64,000 nt of DNA from Hominenteromicrobium mulieris (GCF_020687165.1 NZ_JAJEQC010000003.1); one strand, 5' to 3'; counted from the first letter of the stretch, positions 48,955 through 59,067 are shown. Numbers and translations: made by a program. Notes: a model not told the origin generated them from the sequence alone.

Positions 48955-48990
48955 AAACGTAAAGGGAATGCAAATGAGCACATTCCCTTT
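48955..48990 (-). terminator. Terminator of the ftsH operon
   Basis: AAAGGGAATG (48961-48970) and CATTCCCTTT (48981-48990) form a perfect 10-bp stem; on the minus strand ACGTTTGTTT follows. It lies 10 bases past the ftsH stop. Confidence 0.8.
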
Positions 48991-49000
48991 CGTCAAAAAA

Positions 49001-50974
49001 TTATTCGTTCGTGTTCGCTTCCGGTTCCGTCTGCGCTTCGGTCGGCAGCTCTGTCGTTTCCGGCGCTGCCGCTTCTGCCGGGATGATGCCCGCAGCGGCA
49101 GTCTGTGCGCTCGGCAGCAGCTTGCCGTTCATCACGTCAAGGAACTCGTCGGCGTCCAGCTTTTCGCGCTCAAACAGCACACCCGCCAAACGGTGCAGCA
49201 GGTCAATGTGTTCGGAGAGCACCTTCTTCGTCTTATCGTACGCGTCGCAGATGATGGACTTAATCTCCTCGTCAATCTCCGCGGCGGTCTCCTCGGAATA
49301 GTTCGAGACATGACCCATCTCCTTGCCGAGGAACGGATTGCTGCTGTCCGCACCGTACGTAATCGGACCAAGACGGTCGCTCATGCCGTACTTTGTGACC
49401 ATCGCGCGGACGATCTTCGTGGCGCGCTCAATGTCGTTCGATGCGCCTGTGGAAATATCGTCAAGCACCAAGGCTTCCGCCACACGGCCGCCCAGCAGCA
49501 CGATGAGCTCCTCGCGCATCTCGTTGCGGCTCTGGTAGGACTTATCCTCCGTCGGCAGGTGCATCGTGTAGCCGCCTGCCATGCCGCGCGGGATGATGGA
49601 AATCTGGTGCACCGGGTCCTGCGAATCGCAGAAGTACGTCGCAATGGCGTGTCCTGCCTCGTGGTACGCGGTCAGCTTCTTCTCTTTGTTTGTCATCACG
49701 CGGCTCTTCTTTTCGGTGCCGACAACGACCTTGATCGTCGCTTCCTCGATTTCCTCCATCGTGATGGACTTGTGGTCCTTGCGGGCTGCAAGCAGCGCCG
49801 CTTCGTTTAAGAGGTTCTCAAGGTCTGCACCGGTAAAGCCGGCGGTGGATTTTGCAATGGTGGAAAGGTCCACATCCGGTGCAAGCGGCTTGCCCTTTGC
49901 GTGTACGCGCAGAATATCCTCTCTGCCGCGTACATCCGGGTAGCCCACCATCACCTGGCGGTCGAAACGGCCGGGACGCATCAAAGCCGGGTCCAGAATA
50001 TCCGGGCGGTTCGTTGCCGCAATCATGATGACACCCTCGTTCGCGCCGAAGCCGTCCATCTCAACGAGCAGCTGGTTCAGCGTCTGCTCACGTTCGTCGT
50101 GGCCGCCGCCGAGACCCGCACCGCGCTGGCGGCCCACGGCATCGATTTCATCAATGAAGATGATGCACGGGTGGTTTTTCTTGGCTTTGTCGAACAGATC
50201 ACGCACACGCGATGCACCGACGCCGACGAACATCTCCACGAAGTCGGAACCCGAAATGGAGAAGAACGGCACGCCGGCCTCGCCTGCAACGGCGCGCGCC
50301 AAAAGCGTTTTACCGGTGCCCGGAGGGCCAACGAGCAGCACGCCCTTCGGGATGCGCGCACCGAGCTCGTTATACTTATTCGGACGTTTTAAGAACTCCA
50401 CAATTTCGCGCAGCTCTTCCTTTTCTTCGTCCGCGCCCGCCACGTCCGCAAACGTCGTGCGGCGCTTTTCGTCGTTTATTTGCTTGACTTTCGCTTTGCC
50501 GAAATTCATCTGGTTTCCGGCTCCGCCGCCGCCCATGCGCTTCATCATGAATACCCAGAACGCCACAAGCAGCGCGATCATCAGTAACGTCGGAATGAGG
50601 CTGACAAGCCAGCTCGTCTTCGCCGGGCGGATGACATCCTGCGTCATGCGGTTATTCGGATGTTCCTCGTTATACGACTTGATGTAGTCCGAAACGTCGT
50701 TGTAGAACAGGTTCACGTTCGGCACCGTGTAGCGCACAACGGATTCCTTTTTGCTGCTGTCCTCTGTCACGGTCAGTTTCATCTCGCCCGTGCCCAGGTT
50801 CAGCGAGTATGCGCTCACCTTGCCGTCTTCAAAGTAAGACAGTACATCGGAGTATTTCAGCCCCGTCTGGTCTGCCCCGCGGTCAAACAGAAGCAAAAGC
50901 AGCACGACGAGCAAAATCGGAATGCCGAGGTAGATCAAAAGATTGCGAATGATTTTTTTGTTGTTGCTGTTCAA
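49001..50974 (-). CDS. ftsH: ATP-dependent zinc metalloprotease FtsH
   Basis: 657 residues from a TTG start seven bases after GGGAGG. FtsH is a membrane-anchored AAA+ protease that degrades misfolded membrane and regulatory proteins. Two membrane helices (about 11-30 and 121-143) flank a small extracytoplasmic domain. Walker A GPPGTGKT is at residues 216-223, Walker B is IIFIDEIDAVG, the arginine finger region is RPGRFDRQ and the zinc site HEAGH is at 438-442. The C-terminal tail is Ala/Glu/Thr-rich. It is the last gene of rnj-gdpP-rplI-dnaB-tilS-hpt-ftsH, and tilS-hpt-ftsH is the conserved Gram-positive order. Confidence 0.97.
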   Translation of the reverse strand: MNSNNKKIIRNLLIYLGIPILLVVLLLLLFDRGADQTGLKYSDVLSYFEDGKVSAYSLNLGTGEMKLTVTEDSSKKESVVRYTVPNVNLFYNDVSDYIKSYNEEHPNNRMTQDVIRPAKTSWLVSLIPTLLMIALLVAFWVFMMKRMGGGGAGNQMNFGKAKVKQINDEKRRTTFADVAGADEEKEELREIVEFLKRPNKYNELGARIPKGVLLVGPPGTGKTLLARAVAGEAGVPFFSISGSDFVEMFVGVGASRVRDLFDKAKKNHPCIIFIDEIDAVGRQRGAGLGGGHDEREQTLNQLLVEMDGFGANEGVIMIAATNRPDILDPALMRPGRFDRQVMVGYPDVRGREDILRVHAKGKPLAPDVDLSTIAKSTAGFTGADLENLLNEAALLAARKDHKSITMEEIEEATIKVVVGTEKKSRVMTNKEKKLTAYHEAGHAIATYFCDSQDPVHQISIIPRGMAGGYTMHLPTEDKSYQSRNEMREELIVLLGGRVAEALVLDDISTGASNDIERATKIVRAMVTKYGMSDRLGPITYGADSSNPFLGKEMGHVSNYSEETAAEIDEEIKSIICDAYDKTKKVLSEHIDLLHRLAGVLFEREKLDADEFLDVMNGKLLPSAQTAAAGIIPAEAAAPETTELPTEAQTEPEANTNE

Positions 50975-51054
50975 GTTCCGACCTCCCGGAAATCAAATTG
51001 GATACAAAGTGTATCCTTAAATAGAAACAGAAACTTTTTTATCAAAACGGAAGC

Positions 51055-51609
51055 TTAGACTTCACCGTAGACTTCAGGTTTCAAAACGCCGACAAACGGC
51101 AGGTTTCTGTACTTCTCATCAAAATCGAGACCGTAGCCCACGATGAACGCATCGGGAATATCGCAGCCCTTGTATTTTGCGTAGACCTCCACCTCGCGGC
51201 GCTCCGGCTTATCGAACAGCGTGCAGATCTCAATGCTGTTCGGCTCGCGGCTTTTCAAAAGGTTTACAAGGTAGTGCAGCGTCTTGCCACTGTCGAGAAT
51301 ATCCTCAACAATCACGATATCATAGCCCTTCAGGTTGATGTCGAGGTCCTTGATGATCTTGACAACGCCGGAGGTCTTCGTGCCGGAGCCGTAGCTCGAA
51401 ACGCACATGAAATCGATGCGGGCCGGAATCGTAATGGCGCGCATAAGGTCTGCCATAAAGACGACAGAACCCTTCAAAACGCTGACAAGCAGCAGGTTTT
51501 TATCGGCGTAATCGTGGGAAATTTCCGCGCCCACGCGCTTGACCATGCTGTCGATGTACGCTTCGCTGTACAAAACTTCCTTGATATCGTTTAACATTGT
51601 GTTTTCCAT
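51055..51609 (-). CDS. hpt: Hypoxanthine phosphoribosyltransferase
   Basis: 184 residues. It salvages hypoxanthine and guanine with PRPP to form IMP and GMP. The PRPP-binding motif is VIVEDILDSGKTL (about residues 96-108), the flexible-loop region is SSYGSGTKTSG and the purine-binding tail DAFIVGYGLDFDEKYRNLP is diagnostic. AAAGGG lies eight bases before the ATG. It lies 33 bases after tilS and 80 bases before ftsH, in the conserved tilS-hpt-ftsH cluster. Confidence 0.96.
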   Translation of the reverse strand: MENTMLNDIKEVLYSEAYIDSMVKRVGAEISHDYADKNLLLVSVLKGSVVFMADLMRAITIPARIDFMCVSSYGSGTKTSGVVKIIKDLDINLKGYDIVIVEDILDSGKTLHYLVNLLKSREPNSIEICTLFDKPERREVEVYAKYKGCDIPDAFIVGYGLDFDEKYRNLPFVGVLKPEVYGEV

Positions 51610-51642
51610 TCGGATGACCCTTTCCTCAAAATTCTTTCCGCT

Positions 51643-52995
51643 TTATATGCGGGTTATGCCTGCCGTGTCCGTCACCGTAAGCTCCAGTGCCGGGAAATTC
51701 GGCTTTGCCGCATAGCCCTCCGCCGCGCCGACCGCTTCGATCCAGATGATCTCACCGTCTTTTTCAAGCAGCAGCAAACGGTCGCGCGCCGCCGCCGGAA
51801 TGCGCAGTTCATTCAGGATTTTTTTGACCGATTTCGTCACGCCGCGCCCTGCGGGTCTGAAAACATCGCCCGCGCGCCGCGTCCGTACTCTCGGAACATT
51901 CGTAATTTTATCACAATCCGAAAAGTTTTGGAATAACAAATTATGAACTTTCCGGTTGATTTCTTCTTTTTCGGGAATTTTTTTCTCCACAAACAGCGTT
52001 TTCCCGTTCGGAAGCACGTTTTCGCCCGCTCTCAGCGGAACAGAAAACACATTCCGGTCTTTTATCTCCCGGTTTTTTCGCACCGTGAGCGTGTCCTGCT
52101 TCGCCTCCAGCACGATGTCCCCCGGCAAAGAGAGGCTGCCGCCCATGAAAACGCAGCCCGCCGCCCTGCAAATGTGCTCATAAGAGAGCCGCCCGTAAGA
52201 CGATAACAGCAGTTCCAGCGCCGCGCGCAGCACCGCCTCGTGTGCGGTCCGCAAAGCTTTCAAGTCATACCCGTAAGGCGTTTTCGCTTTACAGAGCAAT
52301 TCATTCGCGCACGAAAACACAAATTCATTCTGCAACCGCATGCTCTCCGCAAAGCGAGACGTCGCCTGCGTCATCTGCGGGTTTACATTCTTCAGCACCG
52401 GCAGCACGCTGTGGCGCAGCTTATTGCGCGTGTAGTCCACCGTCAAATTCGTGGAATCTGTCACATAGTCAAGTCGATATACTTTACAAAGATGTTCCAC
52501 CTCTGCGCGGGAAATGTTCAAAATCGGGCGATAAATTCTGCCGCGCCGCGGCGGAATGCCCCCTGCACCGTGCGGCCCCATGCCGCGCGTCAGGTTCAAA
52601 AGCAGCGTTTCGGCATTATCGTCGGCGTTGTGCGCCGTGGCGATGCACCCGCTTTCCCTTGCTTCCTCCGCAAAGCACGCGTAGCGCACGCGCCGCGCGC
52701 ATTCCTCCACGCCCTCGCCGCTTACGGCCGCAAGCGCGGGAATATCCTTATAAATCACCTTGCAGTGAAGTTCAAGTGCTTTACAGTAGTCCTGCACAAA
52801 TTCCGCGTCGCGGTCGGCTTCCGCCCCCCGAATACCATGGTGCACATGCACCGCAAGCAAACGCTCCGCGCCGTACTTTTGTGCAAGCAAATACGTCAGC
52901 AGCACGGAATCCGCCCCGCCGGAAAGCCCCACGACAATTTTTCCCGTCTCCGGCAGATCATACCGCACGCGGGCGAGAATGTCCTCAGTTTTCAT
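51643..52995 (-). CDS. tilS: tRNA(Ile)-lysidine synthase TilS
   Basis: 450 residues from ATG 52995, which overlaps the end of dnaB by 11 bases. TilS adds lysine to C34 of the CAU-anticodon tRNA-Ile so that AUA is read as Ile. The N-type ATP-pyrophosphatase loop SGGADS is at residues 25-30, with HVHHGIRGAEADRD and ATAHNADDNAETLLLNL following; central and C-terminal tRNA-binding domains come after (RRAGDVFRPAGRGVTKSVKKIL). Part of the dnaB-tilS-hpt-ftsH transcript, with translational coupling to dnaB. Confidence 0.95.
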   Translation of the reverse strand: MKTEDILARVRYDLPETGKIVVGLSGGADSVLLTYLLAQKYGAERLLAVHVHHGIRGAEADRDAEFVQDYCKALELHCKVIYKDIPALAAVSGEGVEECARRVRYACFAEEARESGCIATAHNADDNAETLLLNLTRGMGPHGAGGIPPRRGRIYRPILNISRAEVEHLCKVYRLDYVTDSTNLTVDYTRNKLRHSVLPVLKNVNPQMTQATSRFAESMRLQNEFVFSCANELLCKAKTPYGYDLKALRTAHEAVLRAALELLLSSYGRLSYEHICRAAGCVFMGGSLSLPGDIVLEAKQDTLTVRKNREIKDRNVFSVPLRAGENVLPNGKTLFVEKKIPEKEEINRKVHNLLFQNFSDCDKITNVPRVRTRRAGDVFRPAGRGVTKSVKKILNELRIPAAARDRLLLLEKDGEIIWIEAVGAAEGYAAKPNFPALELTVTDTAGITRI

Positions 52996-54364
52996 GACGC
53001 ACAACTTCCTGCGATGTAAAGCGCATGAACTCACCCTGCCAGTGCAGCGGCACGCTGCGCAGATCGCCGTGACGGTTTTTTGCCACGATGACCTCGGCGC
53101 TGTTTTTGTCCACGTCTTCGGGCGAAGCCTTTTCGTTCGCGTAGTATGCGTCTCGGTATAGGAACAGCACGATGTCGGCATCCTGCTCGATGGAGCCGGA
53201 ATCTCGCAGGTCAGAAAGTACAGGACGGTGCTCCTGCCGTTTTTCACCCGCACGGGCAAGCTGCGCCAATGTCACAACCGGGATATTCAGCTCTTTCGCC
53301 ATGATCTTGAGGCTTCGCGTGATCTCGGAAATTTCCTGCACGCGGTTATCAATGCGCTTTGCACTGTTCATCAGCTGTAAGTAGTCGATGATGACAAGAT
53401 CAACATTTTTTAAACGACGTACCTTTGCTTTCATCTCCGGCACCGTAATGCCCGGGGAATCATCGAGGTACAAATCAGCCTTAGAGAGAATATCGCCCGC
53501 CTCCACAAGGCGCGTCCATTCGCCCTCCGTCAAGTCACCCGTGCGCAGCTTTGTGCCGCCGACGAGTGCCTCCGTGGAAATGATACGGGAAGCGAGCTGC
53601 TCCTTGCTCATTTCCAGCGAGAAAAACGCCACGCGCTTGCCCGCCGTGATGGCGGCATGGCGCGCAATGTTCAGCGCAAAGCTCGTTTTGCCCATGCCGG
53701 GTCGTGCGCCGATGATGACAAGGTCGGAGCGGTTCAGGCCCGTGATCGTGTTATCCAGCTCGCGGATACCCGTAGGGATGCCGCGGTACAGGTCTTTATC
53801 CGGCGAATTCAAGCGGTCAAGGCGTTCAAACGTCTCAAACAGCACTTCGTTCAGGCGCTCAAGCCCCTTTAACGCCTTGCCCTGGCGGATGTCAAAAATG
53901 CGCTGCTCGGCGGAATCCAAGAGGAGCGAGGTTTCGCCGGTGTCCTCCATGGCGTCATCCAAAATGCCGCGCGCCGCCTGAATGAGCATACGCAAATCGT
54001 AACGGTCACGCACAATGGTGCAGTAACGCTCCACATTCGAGACGCTCGGCACAAGCTGCGCAAGCTGCATCAGATACACCTTTCCGCTGCCCTCATCGAA
54101 GTTTTCCTCTTCGCGCAGGTGCTCCAACAGCGTGACGAGGTCCACCGGCTGGCCTGCCGTGAACATATCGAGCATCGCGCTGTAAATCGTGCGGTTATTG
54201 ACCTGATAAAAATAGTCCGCGCGCGGCAGCATTTCCGCCACGGTCGAGAGACAGTCGGGCTCCAGCAACACCGCGCCCAGCACCGCCTGCTCGGCCTCTG
54301 CGCTGAACGGCATCACCGTTCCGGGCAGTGCCGGCGTATTCAGTTGAAAATTATCTTCCGGCAT
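52985..54364 (-). CDS. dnaB: Replicative DNA helicase DnaB
   Basis: 459 residues from ATG 54364 with AAGGGTGG upstream. This hexameric helicase unwinds DNA at the replication fork. The N-terminal primase-interaction domain begins MPFSAEAEQAVLGAVLLEPD; the RecA-like domain has Walker A GARPGMGKT (near residue 211), FFSLEMSKEQL, the Walker B DLVIIDYLQLM and GRHGDL-like KNRHGDLRSVPL near the end. No intein is present. It overlaps tilS by 11 bases downstream and follows rplI by about 110 bases. Confidence 0.97.
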   Translation of the reverse strand: MPEDNFQLNTPALPGTVMPFSAEAEQAVLGAVLLEPDCLSTVAEMLPRADYFYQVNNRTIYSAMLDMFTAGQPVDLVTLLEHLREEENFDEGSGKVYLMQLAQLVPSVSNVERYCTIVRDRYDLRMLIQAARGILDDAMEDTGETSLLLDSAEQRIFDIRQGKALKGLERLNEVLFETFERLDRLNSPDKDLYRGIPTGIRELDNTITGLNRSDLVIIGARPGMGKTSFALNIARHAAITAGKRVAFFSLEMSKEQLASRIISTEALVGGTKLRTGDLTEGEWTRLVEAGDILSKADLYLDDSPGITVPEMKAKVRRLKNVDLVIIDYLQLMNSAKRIDNRVQEISEITRSLKIMAKELNIPVVTLAQLARAGEKRQEHRPVLSDLRDSGSIEQDADIVLFLYRDAYYANEKASPEDVDKNSAEVIVAKNRHGDLRSVPLHWQGEFMRFTSQEVVRHEN

Positions 54365-54446
54365 TTTTACCACCCTTTTTTGAGTGAAATTACTTCAAAG
54401 TGAAAACGATTTTCTGATCGTAAACGACTTTTAGTCATTGCAAAAT

Positions 54447-54463
54447 TTAATGCTGCGCATTAA
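54447..54463 (-). terminator. Weak hairpin between rplI and dnaB
   Basis: TTAATGC-TGC-GCATTAA followed by ATTTTG on the minus strand. The stem is short; partial termination or an mRNA-end hairpin of rplI is possible. Confidence 0.4.
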
Positions 54464-54476
54464 GTGCATCAGGCTT

Positions 54477-54926
54477 TTACTGTGCTTCGGTCACCGATAC
54501 CGCCAGCTTCGCGGTGATGCCGTTATAGAGCTTCACCTCAATGTGATAGCCGCCGAACGCCTTGATGTCGGTGTCGAGGTGGATCTTGCGCTTGTCGATG
54601 TCGAAGCCGTACTGCTTTTTAATCTCCTGCGCAATCTCCTTTGCGGTGACGGAGCCGAACAGTCTGCCGCCCTGGCCCGCCTTTGCGGTGATACGGACGG
54701 TCTTGTCCTTCAAAGCTTCCGCAATACGCTGCGCTTCTTCGGTCTCGGTTTTCACTTTATATGCCTTGGAGGCCTCGGCGTTTTTCAGCTCGTTCATCAC
54801 CTGTGCGTTCGCTTCCTTTGCAAGCTTGCGCGGCAGCAGGAAATTGCGTGCGTAGCCTTCTGCTGCATTGATGAGCTCGCCTTTTTTGCCTACACCTTTT
54901 ACATCTGCTAAAAGTACAACTTTCAT
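54477..54926 (-). CDS. rplI: 50S ribosomal protein L9
   Basis: 149 residues, standard length. The N-terminal rRNA-binding domain begins MKVVLLADVKGVGKKGELINAAEGYARNFLLPR-type sequence (key residues GKKGE and GYARNFLLP), a long charged helix follows (about 40-75), and the C-terminal domain has GRLFGSVTAKEIA and IKAFGGYHIEVKLYNGI. GGAGATACG precedes the ATG. The order gdpP-rplI-dnaB is the usual Firmicutes arrangement. Confidence 0.97.
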   Translation of the reverse strand: MKVVLLADVKGVGKKGELINAAEGYARNFLLPRKLAKEANAQVMNELKNAEASKAYKVKTETEEAQRIAEALKDKTVRITAKAGQGGRLFGSVTAKEIAQEIKKQYGFDIDKRKIHLDTDIKAFGGYHIEVKLYNGITAKLAVSVTEAQ

Positions 54927-54993
54927 GGTCGTATCTCCTATCGTTTAAATCTATCGCTAAAGCAGTCAAACGGCTTCGCGCCGCTTTGCCGCA

Positions 54994-56970
54994 TTAGTTA
55001 TTCTTTTTCGTCGCTTCGGAAAGCTTTTCGTCCAGCACGCGGATGAGTGCCTTGCGCACATCGTTCGTGGTGCTGTTTTTAATCTGCGCGCCCGCCATGT
55101 TGAGGTGACCGCCGCCGCCGAATTCCTCCAGCAAAATCTGCACGTTCACGTCGCCGAGGCTTCGTGCCGAAATGGCAATCTCATTGCCCACGCGGAAAAT
55201 GACGAACGACGCGCGCACGCCCTGAATGGACAGCAGCTCGTCCGCCGCCTGCGCCGCCGCAATGCGCACATTCGGGAATTCCCAGTTGGAGCACGCAATG
55301 GCGCAACCCTTGTAAACCTCTGCACCTGCCACAAGCTGAGAGCGCTCTTTATAGGTATCAAGCGAATTTGCAAACATCTTCTTCACTTCCACCGTGTCGG
55401 CGCCGCGGCGCTTTAAGTAGGCGGAAGCTTCAAATGTGCGCACGCCCGTCTTCAAAACGAAGTTTTTTGTGTCCAGCATAATGCCGGAAAGCAGCGCCGT
55501 CGCTTCTTTTTTATTGAGCGCGGAGCTGTTGATATACTGCACGAGCTCCGCCACCATTTCGGAAGCCGAGCTGGCGTACGGCTCATGGTAAAAGATGATC
55601 GCGTTTTCAATGTGCGTCACCATCATGCGGTGGTGGTCGATGACGACCACGCGCGGAATGGCCTTTAAAACTTCTTGGCTCTCCACAAACGAGGTGGAAT
55701 GTGTGTCCACCACAATGAGAAGCGAGCGCTGCGTGCAGCGGTCGAGCGCCTCCTGCGGGGTGATGAACATGTTTTCATACTCCGGCTGGTGCTCAAACGC
55801 GTTGATAAGCGTCGTCGCCATAGAGCGGCCCTTGTCGATCACAATGCTTGCACGGCGGTCAAGGCCTTTCGTCACAGCCGCCCACATGCCGACCGCCGCG
55901 CCCACGGCGTCAAGGTCGGAGTTCGTGTGCCCCATGATGAAAATATGGTCGCTCGATTTAATGTGGTCGGAAAGCGTCGCGGCAATAACGCGCGTGCGCA
56001 CCTTGTCGCGCTTTTCAACACCCTTGGAGAGGCCGCCGAAGAACTCGTATGTACCGTCCTGCTGGTAGATGGCCACCTGGTCGCCGCCGCGGCCGAGCGC
56101 CATTTCCAGTGCCTGACGGGCATGCAGTTCGCTTTCCGTTGCCGTTACGCCCGCGCGGCCGATGCCGATGGAGATCGTGGCAGACATGTTATTCTCACCC
56201 TTCACGGCGCGCACGCTGTCCAAAACGGCAAAGCGCTTCGTCTTGGCTTCTTCAATGTGCTGGTCGTCCGTGATGAGCATATAACGCCCGTTCGTCATGC
56301 GGCGCAGAAAGCCCTCCATGGTGTCGATCGCCCAGCTGCGCAGAACAGATTCCACCTCGGATGTGATGCGGGAATCCTCACTGCCGGAGGCATCGCGCGT
56401 CAGCTCCTCGCGGTTATCAAACGAGATAACCGCAATGATCGTGCGCTTTTCGTGATAATCGCGCTGAATCCGCTTATAATACGTGTCGTCCACAAAGTAA
56501 AGCACACTGCCGCTTTCGGTGCGCAGGCCGTAGGCCGTAAACTCGCGGTCGCCGTAGGAAACGGAGGTTCCGTTTTCGGATAAAATCTGACGCAAAGTCT
56601 TCGGGTAAATGTACGCCGCAATGTTATCGCCGCAGCCTTCGCCGTTTTCGGTGAATAAATCCTGAAAGCGCTCGTTCGTCCAGACGATGTCGCCCGCCGA
56701 GCCCAGCACCGCAAGGGGCAGCGCAAACTGCCCGAGGTTGCGCTGTTCATCGGCGGAAAGCACCTTTCTCGCAGCTCTGAGCGCCGTGTACACATGCACG
56801 CGGTAATGCAGGTCGGTCATGATAACCGCTGCCAAACACAGGCCGGAAACCGTGATCTCCACCGCAAACAGAATCTTATTCTGCGTATAGCTGAAGCACG
56901 CCATAATGAACATGACCGCTGCCATAACATAATAGACCGGCGAGGTCGCCCAGATGCGTCGCTTGTTCAT
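54994..56970 (-). CDS. gdpP: Cyclic-di-AMP phosphodiesterase GdpP (DHH family)
   Basis: 658 residues. Two N-terminal membrane helices (about 10-50) are followed by a PAS-like sensor, a degenerate GGDEF domain (about 175-300) and a DHH-DHHA1 phosphodiesterase. Mn ligands appear in MGHTNSDLDAVGAAVGMW (DxD) and VVVIDHHRMM (DHH), and the DHHA1 part ends with EFGGGGHLNMAGAQI. GdpP lowers c-di-AMP, which controls potassium, osmotic and cell-wall homeostasis; loss raises beta-lactam tolerance in other Firmicutes. AAGGAGAG precedes the ATG. It lies between rnj and rplI. Confidence 0.95.
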   Translation of the reverse strand: MNKRRIWATSPVYYVMAAVMFIMACFSYTQNKILFAVEITVSGLCLAAVIMTDLHYRVHVYTALRAARKVLSADEQRNLGQFALPLAVLGSAGDIVWTNERFQDLFTENGEGCGDNIAAYIYPKTLRQILSENGTSVSYGDREFTAYGLRTESGSVLYFVDDTYYKRIQRDYHEKRTIIAVISFDNREELTRDASGSEDSRITSEVESVLRSWAIDTMEGFLRRMTNGRYMLITDDQHIEEAKTKRFAVLDSVRAVKGENNMSATISIGIGRAGVTATESELHARQALEMALGRGGDQVAIYQQDGTYEFFGGLSKGVEKRDKVRTRVIAATLSDHIKSSDHIFIMGHTNSDLDAVGAAVGMWAAVTKGLDRRASIVIDKGRSMATTLINAFEHQPEYENMFITPQEALDRCTQRSLLIVVDTHSTSFVESQEVLKAIPRVVVIDHHRMMVTHIENAIIFYHEPYASSASEMVAELVQYINSSALNKKEATALLSGIMLDTKNFVLKTGVRTFEASAYLKRRGADTVEVKKMFANSLDTYKERSQLVAGAEVYKGCAIACSNWEFPNVRIAAAQAADELLSIQGVRASFVIFRVGNEIAISARSLGDVNVQILLEEFGGGGHLNMAGAQIKNSTTNDVRKALIRVLDEKLSEATKKNN

Positions 56971-57027
56971 TTCCCGTCTCTCCTTCTGAGGGGAACCCCC
57001 AAGAAACTAATCTAACTTAAACTGAAT

Positions 57028-59067
57028 TTAAACTTCCATGATGATCGGCAGGATCATCGGGCTGCGCTTTGTGCGGTTATATAACAGTCTGGAAAGGTTG
57101 TCGCGCACGCGCAGCTTAATGGCGCTCCACTCGCGCACGTTTTCGTCCGCGCACTGCTCAATCGTACTGTTGACAAGCCGTCTCGCCTCGTCCATCAGCG
57201 CCTCGCTCTCGCGCACATACACAAATCCACGGGATACGATATCCGGACCGGAAACAACTCTGCCGGAGCCTGCCTCAATCGTGCACACCGCAATGATGAG
57301 ACCGTCCTCCGCAAGGTGCTTTCTGTCGCGCAGCACAATGCTGCCGACGTCGCCCACGCCGAGGCCGTCCACCATAACCGCGCCCGCCTGTACATCGGGC
57401 AGCTGTTTCATGTAGTCTTCATTGATCTCCACCACGCTGCCGACATCGCCGATGAAAATGTTCTCCGGCGGCATGCCCATGCTGACGGCCACGCCCGCAT
57501 GCTTGCGCAGGTGCTTCTGCTCGCCGTGCACCGGGATGAAGTACTTTGGCTTCGTCAGCGCCTGAATAAGCTTCAGCTCTTCCTGACACGCGTGGCCGGA
57601 AACGTGCACCTCGTACATGGATTCGTACACCACATCGCAGCCGCGCTTCAAAAGCTCGTCTACAACGGTGCCGACCATCTTTTCGTTGCCCGGAATGGGG
57701 CGCGCGGAAATGATGATCATGTCGTCCTCACCGACCGCGACCTGACGGTGGTCGGCAAACGCCATGCGGGTAAGTGCAGACATCGGCTCGCCTTGGCTGC
57801 CCGTCGTGATGAGCACAATCTGCTCCTTCGTGTAACGGGAGATCATGTTGAGGTCGATGAGCAGACCGTCCGGCACTTTGAGATAACCGAGCTCGCTCGC
57901 AATGGACATGACGTTCACCATGCTTCTGCCGGAAAGCGCCACTTTTCTTCCGTACTTTTCCGCGCAGTTGATAATCTGCTGCACGCGGCTGATGTTCGAC
58001 GCAAACGTCGCGATGATGAGTCGCTTTTTATTCGCTTCCGCGCGGGCAAAGAGTGCATCAAACGTCGCGTTCACCTTCTGCTCCGTCTGTGTGTAGCCGG
58101 GGCGCTCTGCGTTCGTAGAGTCCGCCATCAGCAGCAAAACGCCCTCCTGACCGAGCTGCGCAAAGCGCGCAAGGTCGATCATGCCGCCCTGCGTGGGGGT
58201 GAAATCGATCTTAAAGTCGCCCGTGTGGACAATGACGCCCGCAGGGGTGTGCAGCGCAAGACCCACAGCGTCGGAAATGGAGTGGTTTACATGGATAAGC
58301 TCCACGTCGAAGCAGCCGAGCTGAATGTGCGAGCCCGCCGTTGTGACGTTCAGCTTCACATAGCCGAGGTTGTGCTCCTTGAGCTTATTCGCAATCAGCG
58401 CCACCGTCAGCGCCGTGCCATACACCGGCACATTGATCTTCTTGAGCAAATACGGCAGGGAACCGATGTGGTCCTCATGACCGTGCGTGATGACAATACC
58501 GCGGATGCGGTCCTTGTTTTTCTCAACAAATGTGAAATCCGGAATAACCGCGTCGATGCCGGGCATTTCCTCGTCCGGGAAGGCAAGGCCGCAGTCCACG
58601 ATAACCATGTCGTTTTCGCACTCAAACAGCGTAAAGTTCTTGCCGATCTCATTTAAGCCGCCGAGGAAATACGCGCGCACAGAGGGCTTCTGCTTTGTGC
58701 GCCTGCCCCTGCCCTTGTTATTTTTCGTCTGCGTGCTTTTTGTTGTCTTAGCGGGTGCTTTTTCACCGTTTGGGGCCGACTTTACCGTTTTCGTCGTCTT
58801 TTTGTGTGCGTCCGTGTTTTGCGCGGTACGCGTGCGCTTCGGCTTCGTCTCTTTTGTTTCGCTCACGGTTTGCTGTGCCGCTTCTTCTTTTACCTGCGCG
58901 TTTTCCGTTCTGCGCGTTTTCTGGCGTCTCACCGGCTTTTCGATGGGGCCGGAAATCTTGCCGATGAAGCTTTCCCCTGCACCGCTGAGGGGCTGGTCCT
59001 GCTGCTTTGCAGGCGCGTCGCCGAGCGACGTTAATTTCGTCATTTTTCTGATTCTTTTTTCTGCCAA
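57028..59067 (-). CDS. rnj: Ribonuclease J with a basic N-terminal extension
   Basis: 679 residues from a TTG start five bases after AAGGAAGG; the next in-frame ATG eight codons on has no ribosome binding site. Residues 1 to about 128 are a low-complexity Lys/Thr/Gln-rich extension with runs such as KKTTKTVKSA and GRGRRTKQK. The MBL/beta-CASP nuclease follows with THGHEDH, HTGDFKID, ADSTNAERPGYT and the C-terminal domain (DGLGVGDVG, SRGFVYVRE). RNase J is an endo- and 5'-exonuclease in mRNA decay and rRNA maturation. The family is usually near 555 residues, so the extension is an addition, possibly RNA-binding. It leads the rnj-gdpP-rplI transcript. Confidence 0.93.
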   Translation of the reverse strand: MAEKRIRKMTKLTSLGDAPAKQQDQPLSGAGESFIGKISGPIEKPVRRQKTRRTENAQVKEEAAQQTVSETKETKPKRTRTAQNTDAHKKTTKTVKSAPNGEKAPAKTTKSTQTKNNKGRGRRTKQKPSVRAYFLGGLNEIGKNFTLFECENDMVIVDCGLAFPDEEMPGIDAVIPDFTFVEKNKDRIRGIVITHGHEDHIGSLPYLLKKINVPVYGTALTVALIANKLKEHNLGYVKLNVTTAGSHIQLGCFDVELIHVNHSISDAVGLALHTPAGVIVHTGDFKIDFTPTQGGMIDLARFAQLGQEGVLLLMADSTNAERPGYTQTEQKVNATFDALFARAEANKKRLIIATFASNISRVQQIINCAEKYGRKVALSGRSMVNVMSIASELGYLKVPDGLLIDLNMISRYTKEQIVLITTGSQGEPMSALTRMAFADHRQVAVGEDDMIIISARPIPGNEKMVGTVVDELLKRGCDVVYESMYEVHVSGHACQEELKLIQALTKPKYFIPVHGEQKHLRKHAGVAVSMGMPPENIFIGDVGSVVEINEDYMKQLPDVQAGAVMVDGLGVGDVGSIVLRDRKHLAEDGLIIAVCTIEAGSGRVVSGPDIVSRGFVYVRESEALMDEARRLVNSTIEQCADENVREWSAIKLRVRDNLSRLLYNRTKRSPMILPIIMEV